This document shows positions 9,738 to 16,866 of a stretch of 64,000 nucleotides of DNA, piece after piece. The stretch's first letter is position 1; the number at the start of each line of letters is the position of its first letter. The position numbers and the translations under genes were made by a program. Below the pieces are notes generated by a model that saw only the letters and a program-made list of their open reading frames with translations, was not told the origin of the DNA and ran no database searches. Source of the DNA: Bifidobacterium coryneforme (lineage in GTDB: Bacteria > Actinomycetota > Actinomycetes > Actinomycetales > Bifidobacteriaceae); contig NZ_CP007287.1 of the NCBI RefSeq assembly GCF_000737865.1, forward strand, positions 1,142,251-1,206,250, read 5' to 3'.

Positions 9738-10504
9738 CCCAGATGCTTCTGCTGGAGATCAGCCAGGTATGCGGCACCAACGATGCCTGCCTGATTGCGC
9801 AGCTTGGCGGCCACGATAGGCGTTTCGATCTCGATGTGGGGAAGGAACTTCTCGCTCATCCTGCTCACGCCGCCACCCACAACGAAGAAGTCGGGGTTGA
9901 GGTAGTGCTCAAGCAGACGGTAGTACTTGGTCAGGCGATTCGCCCACTTCTTGTAACTGAGCTTCTTGCGGTCACGGACCGAGGAGGCCGCATACTTCTC
10001 GGCGTCCTTACCGTCCAGATCCAGGTGACCCAGCTCGCTGTTGGGAATAAGCACACCGTTGTATATAAGTGCCGTACCGATGCCGGTGCCCAGGGTGGTG
10101 GCAATGACCAGACCCTTCTGCCCCTTGGCGGCGCCGTACTGCACCTCGGCAAGGCCAGCCGCATCCGCGTCGTTGACCACGGTGATGGGCCTCCCGCAGG
10201 CCTCAGAGAAGACGGCCTCCACGTCGGCACCCACCCAGGACTGATCCAGGTTGGCCATGAAGTTCAGCGGTTGTCCGGGCTTGACCGGGGCGGGGAAGGC
10301 CACGCCCACGGGGATATCATCAGTGACTTCGAACTGGTCCAGGAGCTGCTTGACCACCGCGCCCACCGCCTCAGGGGTGGAGTGCTCCGGAGTGAGAATC
10401 TTCTTGCGGGGCTCGGCAAAGTCGCCAACGGTAAGATCAACCGGGGCAGCCTTGATGCCGGATCCGCCGATATCCACTCCAAAAGCCTGCGCTGTATCAA
10501 TCAT
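9734..10504 (-). CDS. ppgK: polyphosphate glucokinase (ROK family)
   Basis: 256 residues, the usual length of actinobacterial PpgK. The N-terminus has the phosphate-binding motif GVDIGGSGIK. The body has the sugar-site signature VVNDADAAG and the glycine-rich ATTLGTGIGTALI. PpgK phosphorylates glucose using polyphosphate or ATP. This fits a neighbourhood that releases glucose inside the cell through the GH3 enzyme. The ribosome site AAGGAG lies 5 nt before the ATG. A TACAAT -10 element sits about 55 bases upstream. It is divergent from the nitroreductase gene, with a 14-bp palindrome between them. Confidence 0.93.
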   Translation of the reverse strand: MIDTAQAFGVDIGGSGIKAAPVDLTVGDFAEPRKKILTPEHSTPEAVGAVVKQLLDQFEVTDDIPVGVAFPAPVKPGQPLNFMANLDQSWVGADVEAVFSEACGRPITVVNDADAAGLAEVQYGAAKGQKGLVIATTLGTGIGTALIYNGVLIPNSELGHLDLDGKDAEKYAASSVRDRKKLSYKKWANRLTKYYRLLEHYLNPDFFVVGGGVSRMSEKFLPHIEIETPIVAAKLRNQAGIVGAAYLADLQQKHLG

Positions 10505-10555
10505 TGCTGCTCCTTCAGGTGCTGACTAGTTAGGATGACGAACCGGCACGTAGGA

Positions 10556-10561
10556 ATTGTA
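10556..10561 (-). promoter_or_regulatory. -10 element of the ppgK promoter
   Basis: TACAAT on the minus strand, 52 bases upstream of the ppgK start. No convincing -35 hexamer is visible, so an activator or extended element may be needed. Confidence 0.4.
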
Positions 10562-10599
10562 CCCCATAGCATGACTTGATTCCCCCGACCCCGATGGAT

Positions 10600-10613
10600 T
10601 GCACCCGGGTGCA
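10600..10613. promoter_or_regulatory. 14-bp perfect palindrome between divergent genes
   Basis: TGCACCCGGGTGCA is perfectly self-complementary. It lies about midway between the ppgK -10 region and the nitroreductase start. This is a typical position for a shared operator. The cognate protein is unknown. Confidence 0.4.
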
Positions 10614-10655
10614 GGTAGAACCATTAACCCTCATTGAGCAGTATATAGGTGGATA

Positions 10656-11444
10656 ATGGGCAATATGACAGAACACACCCAGCTCATCGACGCACTGAAT
10701 GTACGCATCACCACCAGGCACTACGACCCCTCCCCCATCGACATGGACACAATCCGGCAGCTATCCAGCACCCTGAACGCGATCAACATGCTGAGCGGCC
10801 TGGATATCCAGCTGGTGACCGATGCACCCGACGTATTCTCGGAAGTCAATACCTCCGGGCACTTCGCCAACGCCGCCAACTACCTGGCCCTGGTCGGCCC
10901 TATGGGCGACCTGGAGAGCATGGAAAAAGCGGGTTTCTATGGTCAGCGTCTGGTCCTGACGGCCACCCTGTACGGACTGGGAACCGGTTGGGTGGCCGGG
11001 AGCTGGGACAGCGAGGCGGCTCAGCGGCACTGCCGCGTAACACCCAGTCAGGATCTCTATCTGGGCATCACCTTGGGCAACTCGGCCACAGAGGCGGACT
11101 ATGGAAATCAGGATTACGACCAGCTATGTCAACGCCAGGCCAGGCACAGGCCATCCAAGTCCTATGAGGAACTGACAGCCCCCATGAGCCAGGAAGACAG
11201 GGCTTCGGCCCCGGACTGGTTCAAGTCCGGGGTGAACGCGGCCGCCAAGGCTCCGTCGAGCATGAATGGTCAACCCATCCTCTTCACCTGGGACCGGGAA
11301 TCGGGCGATGCCGTTGCCCGCCTGGATGATTCCGCGGAGACCGGCTCGCCAGTCGACCTGGGCATAGCAAAGCTCAACTTCCAGATCGGGGCCGGTGGTG
11401 GCACCTGGGTATGGGGCAACGAAGGCCACTTCATCAGGGCCTGA
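10656..11444 (+). CDS. nitroreductase family protein (TM1586-like)
   Basis: 262 residues. The start region (RITTRHYDPSPID) matches the 'R-R/T-R-x-Y' flavin-site opening of nitroreductases. The central part (YGQRLVLTATLYGLGTGWVAG) is the usual 'A-x-x-x-G-L-x-T-x-W' core. The second half repeats the fold, as in the TM1586-type single-chain nitroreductases. It is probably an FMN-dependent NAD(P)H oxidoreductase of unknown substrate. The start is uncertain: ATG 10656 has AGGTGG only 3 nt upstream, while ATG 10665 (MTEHTQL) has it 12 nt upstream. It is divergent from ppgK. Confidence 0.82.
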   Translation: MGNMTEHTQLIDALNVRITTRHYDPSPIDMDTIRQLSSTLNAINMLSGLDIQLVTDAPDVFSEVNTSGHFANAANYLALVGPMGDLESMEKAGFYGQRLVLTATLYGLGTGWVAGSWDSEAAQRHCRVTPSQDLYLGITLGNSATEADYGNQDYDQLCQRQARHRPSKSYEELTAPMSQEDRASAPDWFKSGVNAAAKAPSSMNGQPILFTWDRESGDAVARLDDSAETGSPVDLGIAKLNFQIGAGGGTWVWGNEGHFIRA

Positions 11445-11485
11445 ATCTCCAGCCCCTGCATGGGAATTGTGGCAGGACCACCGTG

Positions 11486-11491
11486 TAGGGT
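11486..11491 (+). promoter_or_regulatory. -10 box of a probable leaderless transcript
   Basis: TAGGGT (TANNNT) ends 8 bases before the ATG at 11500. No clear ribosome-binding site fits in the gap, which suggests a leaderless mRNA for the histidine phosphatase. Confidence 0.4.
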
Positions 11492-11499
11492 TGTGCGCC

Positions 11500-12270
11500 A
11501 TGACCAATGGAGCATCATCAGCAGTATCGAACAACCTTGACCCCGATTCCACTGGCCGGGTGACCCTCTTCCTGACCCGGCACGGCAGGACCACGGCAAA
11601 CAGCATGCGCCTGATGCAGGGGTGGTCCGACTTCCCCCTGACCAAGGAGGGCAGGGAGGGTGTCCGCCGGTTCGGGCGGGGACTACGGGGAGTACACTTT
11701 GTTTCCGCCTGGTCCGGCAATCTGACCCGCCATTACGACACAGCCCGCGAGGCCCTGGACGCTTCCGGCCAGAAGGATCTTCGAATCCAGGTGGATCCCG
11801 ACCTGCGCGAGGACAACTTCGGCAGCTATGAGGGCCGCGACGAAATCGAGACCCTGACGACCGTCTGCAACTACATGGGGTATGAGAGCCGCGACCAGCT
11901 GCGCGAGGCCAAGGGTCGGATGATATCGGCCTACATGCAGGACGCCTTCCACCGTCTGGACCTGGAAAATCCGCTGGGCACCGATCTGGCTCCGGAGGAC
12001 AGGGCCGAGACCACCGAGCAGGTCCTGACCCGCATGAAGAGGGCCCTGACCGGCATCGGCGAGGATGCACTGGCCCGCGGCGGAGGCAACGTGCTGGTCG
12101 TCAGCTCCGGCATGTCCCTCCAACAGTTCCTGATCACCCTGGGAGACGACATCGACGTACCCGACATGGCCAACACCTCGGTCACCAAGGTCGCCTATGC
12201 CAACGGCAGGTTCAGCCTGGCCGGGCCGCTGGCCTCCATGGAGTATTTCCAGGCCGGCGGGGAAGAGTAG
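11500..12270 (+). CDS. histidine phosphatase (phosphoglycerate mutase-like) family protein
   Basis: 256 residues from ATG 11500. The catalytic motif LTRHGRTTAN (His28) opens the domain, and LPLTKEG-like DFPLTKEGREG follows. DLREDNFGSYEG carries the second acidic motif, and VVSSGMSLQQFL is the position of the second catalytic region. In that last motif the usual 'V-x-H-G' histidine appears as SSGMS. The second histidine is therefore not obvious, and activity could be altered. Substrate unknown: a sugar phosphate, phosphoprotein or nucleotide phosphatase is possible. The start was chosen by homology of the N-terminus; a longer upstream frame reaches into the preceding gene and is not needed. 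Confidence 0.82.
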   Translation: MTNGASSAVSNNLDPDSTGRVTLFLTRHGRTTANSMRLMQGWSDFPLTKEGREGVRRFGRGLRGVHFVSAWSGNLTRHYDTAREALDASGQKDLRIQVDPDLREDNFGSYEGRDEIETLTTVCNYMGYESRDQLREAKGRMISAYMQDAFHRLDLENPLGTDLAPEDRAETTEQVLTRMKRALTGIGEDALARGGGNVLVVSSGMSLQQFLITLGDDIDVPDMANTSVTKVAYANGRFSLAGPLASMEYFQAGGEE

Positions 12271-12299
12271 GCAAACCGCTCTCCCCCGACTCCGGCAGG

Positions 12300-13298
12300 T
12301 TACTTCTGGAGCGGCTCCATGGGCTTCCAATCCGGATCGTGGAGGATCTTGCGCGAATCCACCCACCCCTGGATGATTTTGGGAATGCCGGTCATGAGGT
12401 GCCCCCGGTCCACGGCCAGGAGGCGGATGACCTCTTTTGCGGCCGTCGCCATGGTTCCCAGGGCGAAAGCCAGAGGGCGGTAGTCACCGTGGAGCATGAA
12501 GTACCTGGCCATGTACCCGCGGTTTCGCATGATGTGATAGCGGTTGATGTCCGAGGTGGAATTCAGCTGACGGATACCACCCATGTCCCAATTGTCGATG
12601 TTTCTGGTCCGCCGCATGACCACGTCACTGACCTGTACCGCCCTGGTCACCTTGCTGGCCAGATACCCGTACACCGTGTCATCCCAGTAGATGAAGAACC
12701 TGGGGTCGGGCAGTCCGATCTGCTCAACCACCGTGCGCGAGAAGAGGGCACCCTCAAAGCACATGGTGTTCATCGGCCTGTATCCCGATGAATCGAAGGC
12801 GGCCGGGGCAACGGGGTCCGGAATGCCCATGGGAACGATGAAATGGTACTGCCAGTAGAAGGGTCCACCGTCGTAGTCCAGGCGGGACCCCTGGATGACC
12901 TGGAAACGGTCGGTCCACTTGGACAGGCGCTCCAGCCCCTCAGGTTCCACGGCCACATCGTCATCCATGACCCAGAACCACTGTGCACCAAGACGGTAGG
13001 CCTTGCCCACACCGGCCGAGTACCCACCGGCACCACCACCATTGTGCTCCTGAGGAAGGTAGACCAGCCGGTGCTCACCGCCCTGACCGTCCACGACGGT
13101 CTTCCCCCAGAGTCGATCGATCTGCTCGGAGAATGCCTCAACCATCTGCCGGGTCCGGTCTGAATTCTCATTGTCCACCACAACAATCCGCCAGGGGGCG
13201 ACGGTCTGGCTGAGGATGGATTCGAAAAGATTGGACAGGAGTTCCTGCCGTTTGTAGGTCACGACGACCATGGCGACCTTGTCTATCACTTTTTCCAT
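12300..13298 (-). CDS. glycosyltransferase family 2
   Basis: 332 residues if started at ATG 13298 (MEKVIDKVAMVVVTYKR). The GT-A opening VVVTYKRQELL and IVVVDNENSD and the metal-binding acidic triplet WVMDDDVAVEPEG (about residues 110-120) identify GT2. The pattern resembles rhamnosyl- or galactofuranosyl-transferases that build cell-wall polysaccharide. It is cytoplasmic with no membrane segment. The start is uncertain: GGAGG lies only 1 nt before ATG 13298 but 10 nt before an in-frame GTG at 13289. Its 5' side faces the FMN riboswitch promoter, and its 3' end converges with the histidine phosphatase with only 29 bases between. Confidence 0.87.
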   Translation of the reverse strand: MEKVIDKVAMVVVTYKRQELLSNLFESILSQTVAPWRIVVVDNENSDRTRQMVEAFSEQIDRLWGKTVVDGQGGEHRLVYLPQEHNGGGAGGYSAGVGKAYRLGAQWFWVMDDDVAVEPEGLERLSKWTDRFQVIQGSRLDYDGGPFYWQYHFIVPMGIPDPVAPAAFDSSGYRPMNTMCFEGALFSRTVVEQIGLPDPRFFIYWDDTVYGYLASKVTRAVQVSDVVMRRTRNIDNWDMGGIRQLNSTSDINRYHIMRNRGYMARYFMLHGDYRPLAFALGTMATAAKEVIRLLAVDRGHLMTGIPKIIQGWVDSRKILHDPDWKPMEPLQK

Positions 13299-13419
13299 GC
13301 CTCCATTGTTGCACCTCCGGAGACCGAACAGGCGAGCGCGGCGGAACATCCGCAGGATGTACTCCCCGCAGTGTGGGTATCGATCCGTATTGGGCCGATG
13401 TGTCATTGGATACAGAGGT

Positions 13420-13448
13420 TTGACCTCCATATGGCCCACTGCTAGATT
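13420..13448 (+). promoter_or_regulatory. promoter of the riboflavin-uptake operon
   Basis: TTGACC (13420-13425), a 17-nt spacer and TAGATT (13443-13448) form a good sigma-70-type promoter. The predicted start near 13455 lies just before the P1 stem of the FMN aptamer, so the leader is essentially all riboswitch. Confidence 0.65.
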
Positions 13449-13459
13449 GAAACCGTCAA

Positions 13460-13584
13460 GTTTCAGGGAAGGTGAGAGTCCTTACTGGCGGTATCCGGTT
13501 GCAATCCGGGAGCCCGCGACCCGCGCGAGCGGTGGATATCGGTGAGAGTCCGAAGCCAACGGTTACAGTCCGGATGAAAGAAAC
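13460..13584 (+). promoter_or_regulatory. FMN riboswitch (RFN element)
   Basis: All conserved blocks of the FMN aptamer are present in order: AGGGAAGGTGAGAGTCC, ACTGGCGGTA, AGCCCGCGAC, the second GGTGAGAGTCC repeat with GAAGCCAACGGT, and CAGTCCGGATGAAAGAA. The P1 stem is GTTTC (13460-13464) with GAAAC (13580-13584). The ribosome site GAGG (13585-13588) abuts P1 and the ribU start is at 13595. No terminator fits between. FMN binding therefore most likely blocks translation initiation rather than transcription. Confidence 0.95.
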
Positions 13585-13594
13585 GAGGCTCTAT

Positions 13595-14206
13595 ATGAGC
13601 ATGCCTTCGCATACCGAAAACCAGGAACACCACGATGCGAATCTCGGTGGGTCCTTCGAATTCCACTCAACGACGGCAGGACGAGGAGGACGTTGGTCAA
13701 CCAAGCGCATCGCTGTATACGCGCTCTTCGTGGCCTTGACCATCGTCCTGAGTTATGTTTCCATTCCGATTTTCCCTGCTGCCCCCTTTCTGAAGTATGA
13801 CCCTTCCGGAATCGTGGTCCTGGTGGCAGGATTTGCTTTCGGCCCCTTGGCCGCCGCCGTCGTCGGCACTCTCGGATTCGTGCCCCACATCTTCAGTAAT
13901 CCCTTCGGGGCCCTGATCGCCATCATCGTCGCCCTGGCCCTGGGGCTGCCGGCGGCCTTCATCTACAAGCGAATCCGCACTCGAAAAGGCGCGGTCATCG
14001 GCATTCTGATCGGATCGGTGGCGGGTCTGGCTGCCGCCATACTCTGCAATGTGATCATCACCCCCATATACGCCCACATGAGCTTCCAGCAGGTTCTGGG
14101 CATGATCATCCCCGTCCTCCTGCCCTTCAACCTGATGAAATTCGCAATCCACGGGGTCATCACCTTCCTGATCTACAAGCCCATCTCAGTCCTGGTCAAC
14201 CACTGA
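13595..14206 (+). CDS. ribU: riboflavin ECF transporter S-component RibU
   Basis: 203 residues, starting at ATG 13595 with GAGG 6 nt upstream; an alternative ATG lies two codons later. A polar N-terminus of ~45 residues precedes five to six hydrophobic segments. The segment AVYALFVALTIVLSYVSIPI and the motif KYDPSGIVVLVAGFAFGPL are typical of RibU substrate-binding subunits. It captures riboflavin and passes it in using the EcfA-EcfA-EcfT module encoded 50 bases downstream. The FMN riboswitch directly upstream confirms the flavin link. The family usually has about 190-210 residues. Confidence 0.94.
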   Translation: MSMPSHTENQEHHDANLGGSFEFHSTTAGRGGRWSTKRIAVYALFVALTIVLSYVSIPIFPAAPFLKYDPSGIVVLVAGFAFGPLAAAVVGTLGFVPHIFSNPFGALIAIIVALALGLPAAFIYKRIRTRKGAVIGILIGSVAGLAAAILCNVIITPIYAHMSFQQVLGMIIPVLLPFNLMKFAIHGVITFLIYKPISVLVNH

Positions 14207-14256
14207 ACATCCCCGACAGTTCAGGAACAGCTTCATCAGCAGGGATTGGACGAACC

Positions 14257-16761
14257 GTGAGTTATAAACCGGTACAGACGATTCGGGACGACGAACCCTT
14301 GGCCGTCCTGGACGAGGTCTCTTTCAGCTATGACCAGGGTCGAACCTGGGTACTCGACCATGTGAGCCTGACCATCCATCGAGGAGAACGGGTTGCCGTC
14401 GTCGGAGCCAATGGGTCAGGCAAGTCAACCCTTGCCCTCCTGCTGGCCGGCGCCCTGGCACCTGACCGGGGACGCATCGAACTGAGAGGGCAGGTTGTAT
14501 TCGACTCCGCCCGCCCCTGGGCCGAACGGGTGGACACCGATGCCTACCGCCAGGTCAGGGAAGGCATCGGGATGGTGTTCCAGAATCCGGAGGATCAGAT
14601 AGTCACCACCGTCACTGAGGATGACGTTGCCTTCGGACCGGAGAATCAGGGCATGGCACGACCTGCCATGCAGGCGTCCGTCGTGAGGTCTCTCAAGGAG
14701 GTCGATCTGTCCGGCCGCGAACGGTCTGACCCGACCAGGATGTCCGGCGGCCAGCAGCAGCGGGTCTCCATTGCCGGTGCCCTGGCCATGGACCCTGACA
14801 TGTTGGTGATGGACGAGCCGGGCGCCATGCTGGACTCGTCCGGTCGAAGCAGAATCTCCACCATCATGGCCACCATGGCCGAGCAGGGTAAGACGGTGGT
14901 TCACATCACCCATCATCTCGACGAGGCCGGCACTGCCAGCAGGGTGATTGTCCTCGATCAGGGTCGCATCATCGCCGACGGTCCTCCCGACCAGGCGCTG
15001 CCCACCCTGTACCGGCAACTCAACACCGACTCCCCCGCATCAGGGGCAGGTAGGCATACGGCCGATTGGGATGCCAACACATCCGGAGTCGGTTTGGGCC
15101 AGCGCACCGAGCACCGGCACGACACCTCCGACGAAGAGGAACCCGCTGTGGAGGCCAAGGGCCTTTCCTACAGGTTCGGTGAGGGAAGACGCCAGGTGGT
15201 GGATCACCTCGATTTGAGACTGGAAAAGGGGCGGACCCTGGCCATACTAGGTCCCAACGGTTCCGGCAAATCAACCCTTGCCCGGTTGATCTGTGCACTG
15301 ATTCGCCCGACCGAGGGGGATCTCTCAGTAGCGGGAATACCGCTGACCGTTGGGGGAAACACCCCGCGACGGGCCCGCAACCGTCGGCTCGGCATGCTGC
15401 GACAGCGGGTGGGATATGTGATGCAGAAGCCCGAACACCAGCTCTTCGCCGAAACCGTGGCGCAGGATGTGGCCTATGGCCCCGGCAATCTCGGTTTCGA
15501 CAAGGGGGATACCGCCCTACGCGTGAAACAGGTTCTCACCCTGCTGGGATTGGAGGAGCTGTCCGACCGCTCCCCCTTCGACCTTTCCGGTGGTCAGCAG
15601 CGCCTGGTCGCCTTGGCTGGCGTTCTGGCCACATCTCCGAAGATTCTGGTACTGGACGAGGTGACGGCCGGTCTGGATCCCAAGGCGTCCGAAACCATCA
15701 TGACCGTGTTGGAGCGCCTCCAAGGTGAGGGTGTGACGATCATTCTCATCACCCATGATGAAGAAGAGGTCATCCGCCTGGCCGACCAGGCCCTCCTCAT
15801 GAACCAGGGACACATGGTCTCGCACGGCAACGTGGGGAAGGTTCTCAAGGATTACCACGACCTACGGGCCCATATCAGCTCTTCGGGAAACCACGAGGAG
15901 GACTCCGGGACCGAACAAATCGAAGAACCAGCATCCGAGAGCAAGGCAAAAGACCAGGCGGACGGGTCTTCCCTGATTGCTCGCCTGGATCCCCGAGCCA
16001 AGGTGGTCTGCTTCCTGATGCTCATGGTCACCTCCTTCTTCATCGGCACTGGGCCGCAGCTCATCCTGGGAGCGTTGGTCACTCTGGCAATCATCATGGC
16101 GGCGCGAATATCGCCGCTGAAACTGATGAAATCGGTCAGTGGACTCCTGGCCCTCCTGGTACTGGTTGCCCTGCTGAATCTCCTGGTTACCCGAGACGGC
16201 ACCGCCCTGACCCGATGGGGACCGTTGATCATCACCGACCAGGGGCTATGGGCCGCTCTGGTATATACCTGCCGGTTTGGCCTTGTCCTCCTTTTGGGGG
16301 CCCTCCTGCTCATGACCACAACGCCGACACAGATGACCGACGCCTTCGAGTCCCTCCTCTCGCCCCTGGGCAGGCTCGGAGTCCATACCAGCGAGATATC
16401 CCTGGTCCTCTCCCTGGCTCTGCGGTTCATCCCGACGCTGGTTCGGGAGATGCAGTCCATCCGTGAAGCCCAGGCCGCCAGAGGTGGAAGCATCGAAAGC
16501 GGCAGCCCCTCCCGACGGGCACGGGCCATGGCCGCCATCATCATACCGGTCTTCGCCGCCGGCCCTGCGCCATGCAGACAATCTGGGACAGGCACTGGAT
16601 GCCCGCTCCTACCATGGAGGAAGGGGTCGCACCCACTACCGGATCTCCCGGATGCGTGGCATCGATTACGGGTTCATCACTCTGGTCGCCGTCTACCTCG
16701 CTCTCCTGGTGGTCCTGATTTTCCTCTGACAGGCACCTGCGAAGCTTCAGTGTGTCGGTAG
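14257..16761 (+). CDS. fused ECF energy-coupling module EcfA-EcfA-EcfT, C-terminus frameshifted
   Basis: One frame of 834 residues from GTG 14257. The first ABC ATPase has Walker A GANGSGKST (50-58), Q-loop FQNPEDQ, signature MSGGQQQR and Walker B MLVMDEPG. The second ABC ATPase has Walker A GPNGSGKST (332-340), QKPEHQ, LSGGQQR and ILVLDEVT. From about residue 573 it reads as an EcfT membrane scaffold, with the first coupling motif AQAARGG near 740. At codon 769 (16561-16562) the frame diverges. The expected EcfT ending, with the second coupling motif DARSYHGG, continues in the +1 frame and stops at 16729. Removing one G restores the whole protein. Either this is a real one-base insertion or a sequencing error. 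It powers RibU and possibly other S-components. Confidence 0.85.
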   Translation: MSYKPVQTIRDDEPLAVLDEVSFSYDQGRTWVLDHVSLTIHRGERVAVVGANGSGKSTLALLLAGALAPDRGRIELRGQVVFDSARPWAERVDTDAYRQVREGIGMVFQNPEDQIVTTVTEDDVAFGPENQGMARPAMQASVVRSLKEVDLSGRERSDPTRMSGGQQQRVSIAGALAMDPDMLVMDEPGAMLDSSGRSRISTIMATMAEQGKTVVHITHHLDEAGTASRVIVLDQGRIIADGPPDQALPTLYRQLNTDSPASGAGRHTADWDANTSGVGLGQRTEHRHDTSDEEEPAVEAKGLSYRFGEGRRQVVDHLDLRLEKGRTLAILGPNGSGKSTLARLICALIRPTEGDLSVAGIPLTVGGNTPRRARNRRLGMLRQRVGYVMQKPEHQLFAETVAQDVAYGPGNLGFDKGDTALRVKQVLTLLGLEELSDRSPFDLSGGQQRLVALAGVLATSPKILVLDEVTAGLDPKASETIMTVLERLQGEGVTIILITHDEEEVIRLADQALLMNQGHMVSHGNVGKVLKDYHDLRAHISSSGNHEEDSGTEQIEEPASESKAKDQADGSSLIARLDPRAKVVCFLMLMVTSFFIGTGPQLILGALVTLAIIMAARISPLKLMKSVSGLLALLVLVALLNLLVTRDGTALTRWGPLIITDQGLWAALVYTCRFGLVLLLGALLLMTTTPTQMTDAFESLLSPLGRLGVHTSEISLVLSLALRFIPTLVREMQSIREAQAARGGSIESGSPSRRARAMAAIIIPVFAAGPAPCRQSGTGTGCPLLPWRKGSHPLPDLPDAWHRLRVHHSGRRLPRSPGGPDFPLTGTCEASVCR
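16562..16729 (+). pseudogene. displaced C-terminal part of the EcfT domain (out of frame)
   Basis: Read in the +1 frame from 16562, 55 codons give ALRHADNLGQALDARSYHGG and onward to MRGIDYGFITLVAVYLALL, ending in TGA at 16729. This is the normal end of EcfT: coupling helix, second Ala-Arg motif and last membrane helix. It has no start of its own and belongs to the preceding gene. Confidence 0.8.
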
Positions 16762-16774
16762 GTTAAGCGCCACG

Positions 16775-16810
16775 TAAAAAAGGGACGGAACCATTACGGC
16801 TCCGTCCCTT
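16775..16810 (-). terminator. rho-independent terminator of clpC
   Basis: A stem AAGGGACGGA (16780-16789) with TCCGTCCCTT (16801-16810) is followed on the minus strand by six T residues. It lies 57 bases after the clpC stop. It may also stop plus-strand transcription from the ECF operon, although the T-tract there is poor. Confidence 0.85.
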
Positions 16811-16866
16811 CCTGATTACAATCTACTTGCTGCCGTATGACAGCACGGTTTCAGTGGGAACTCATA

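Noticed and set aside
16540..16580. Programmed ribosomal frameshifting in the ECF fusion
   Set aside because: No slippery heptamer, stimulatory hairpin or internal ribosome site is seen; a plain one-base indel or sequencing error is simpler.
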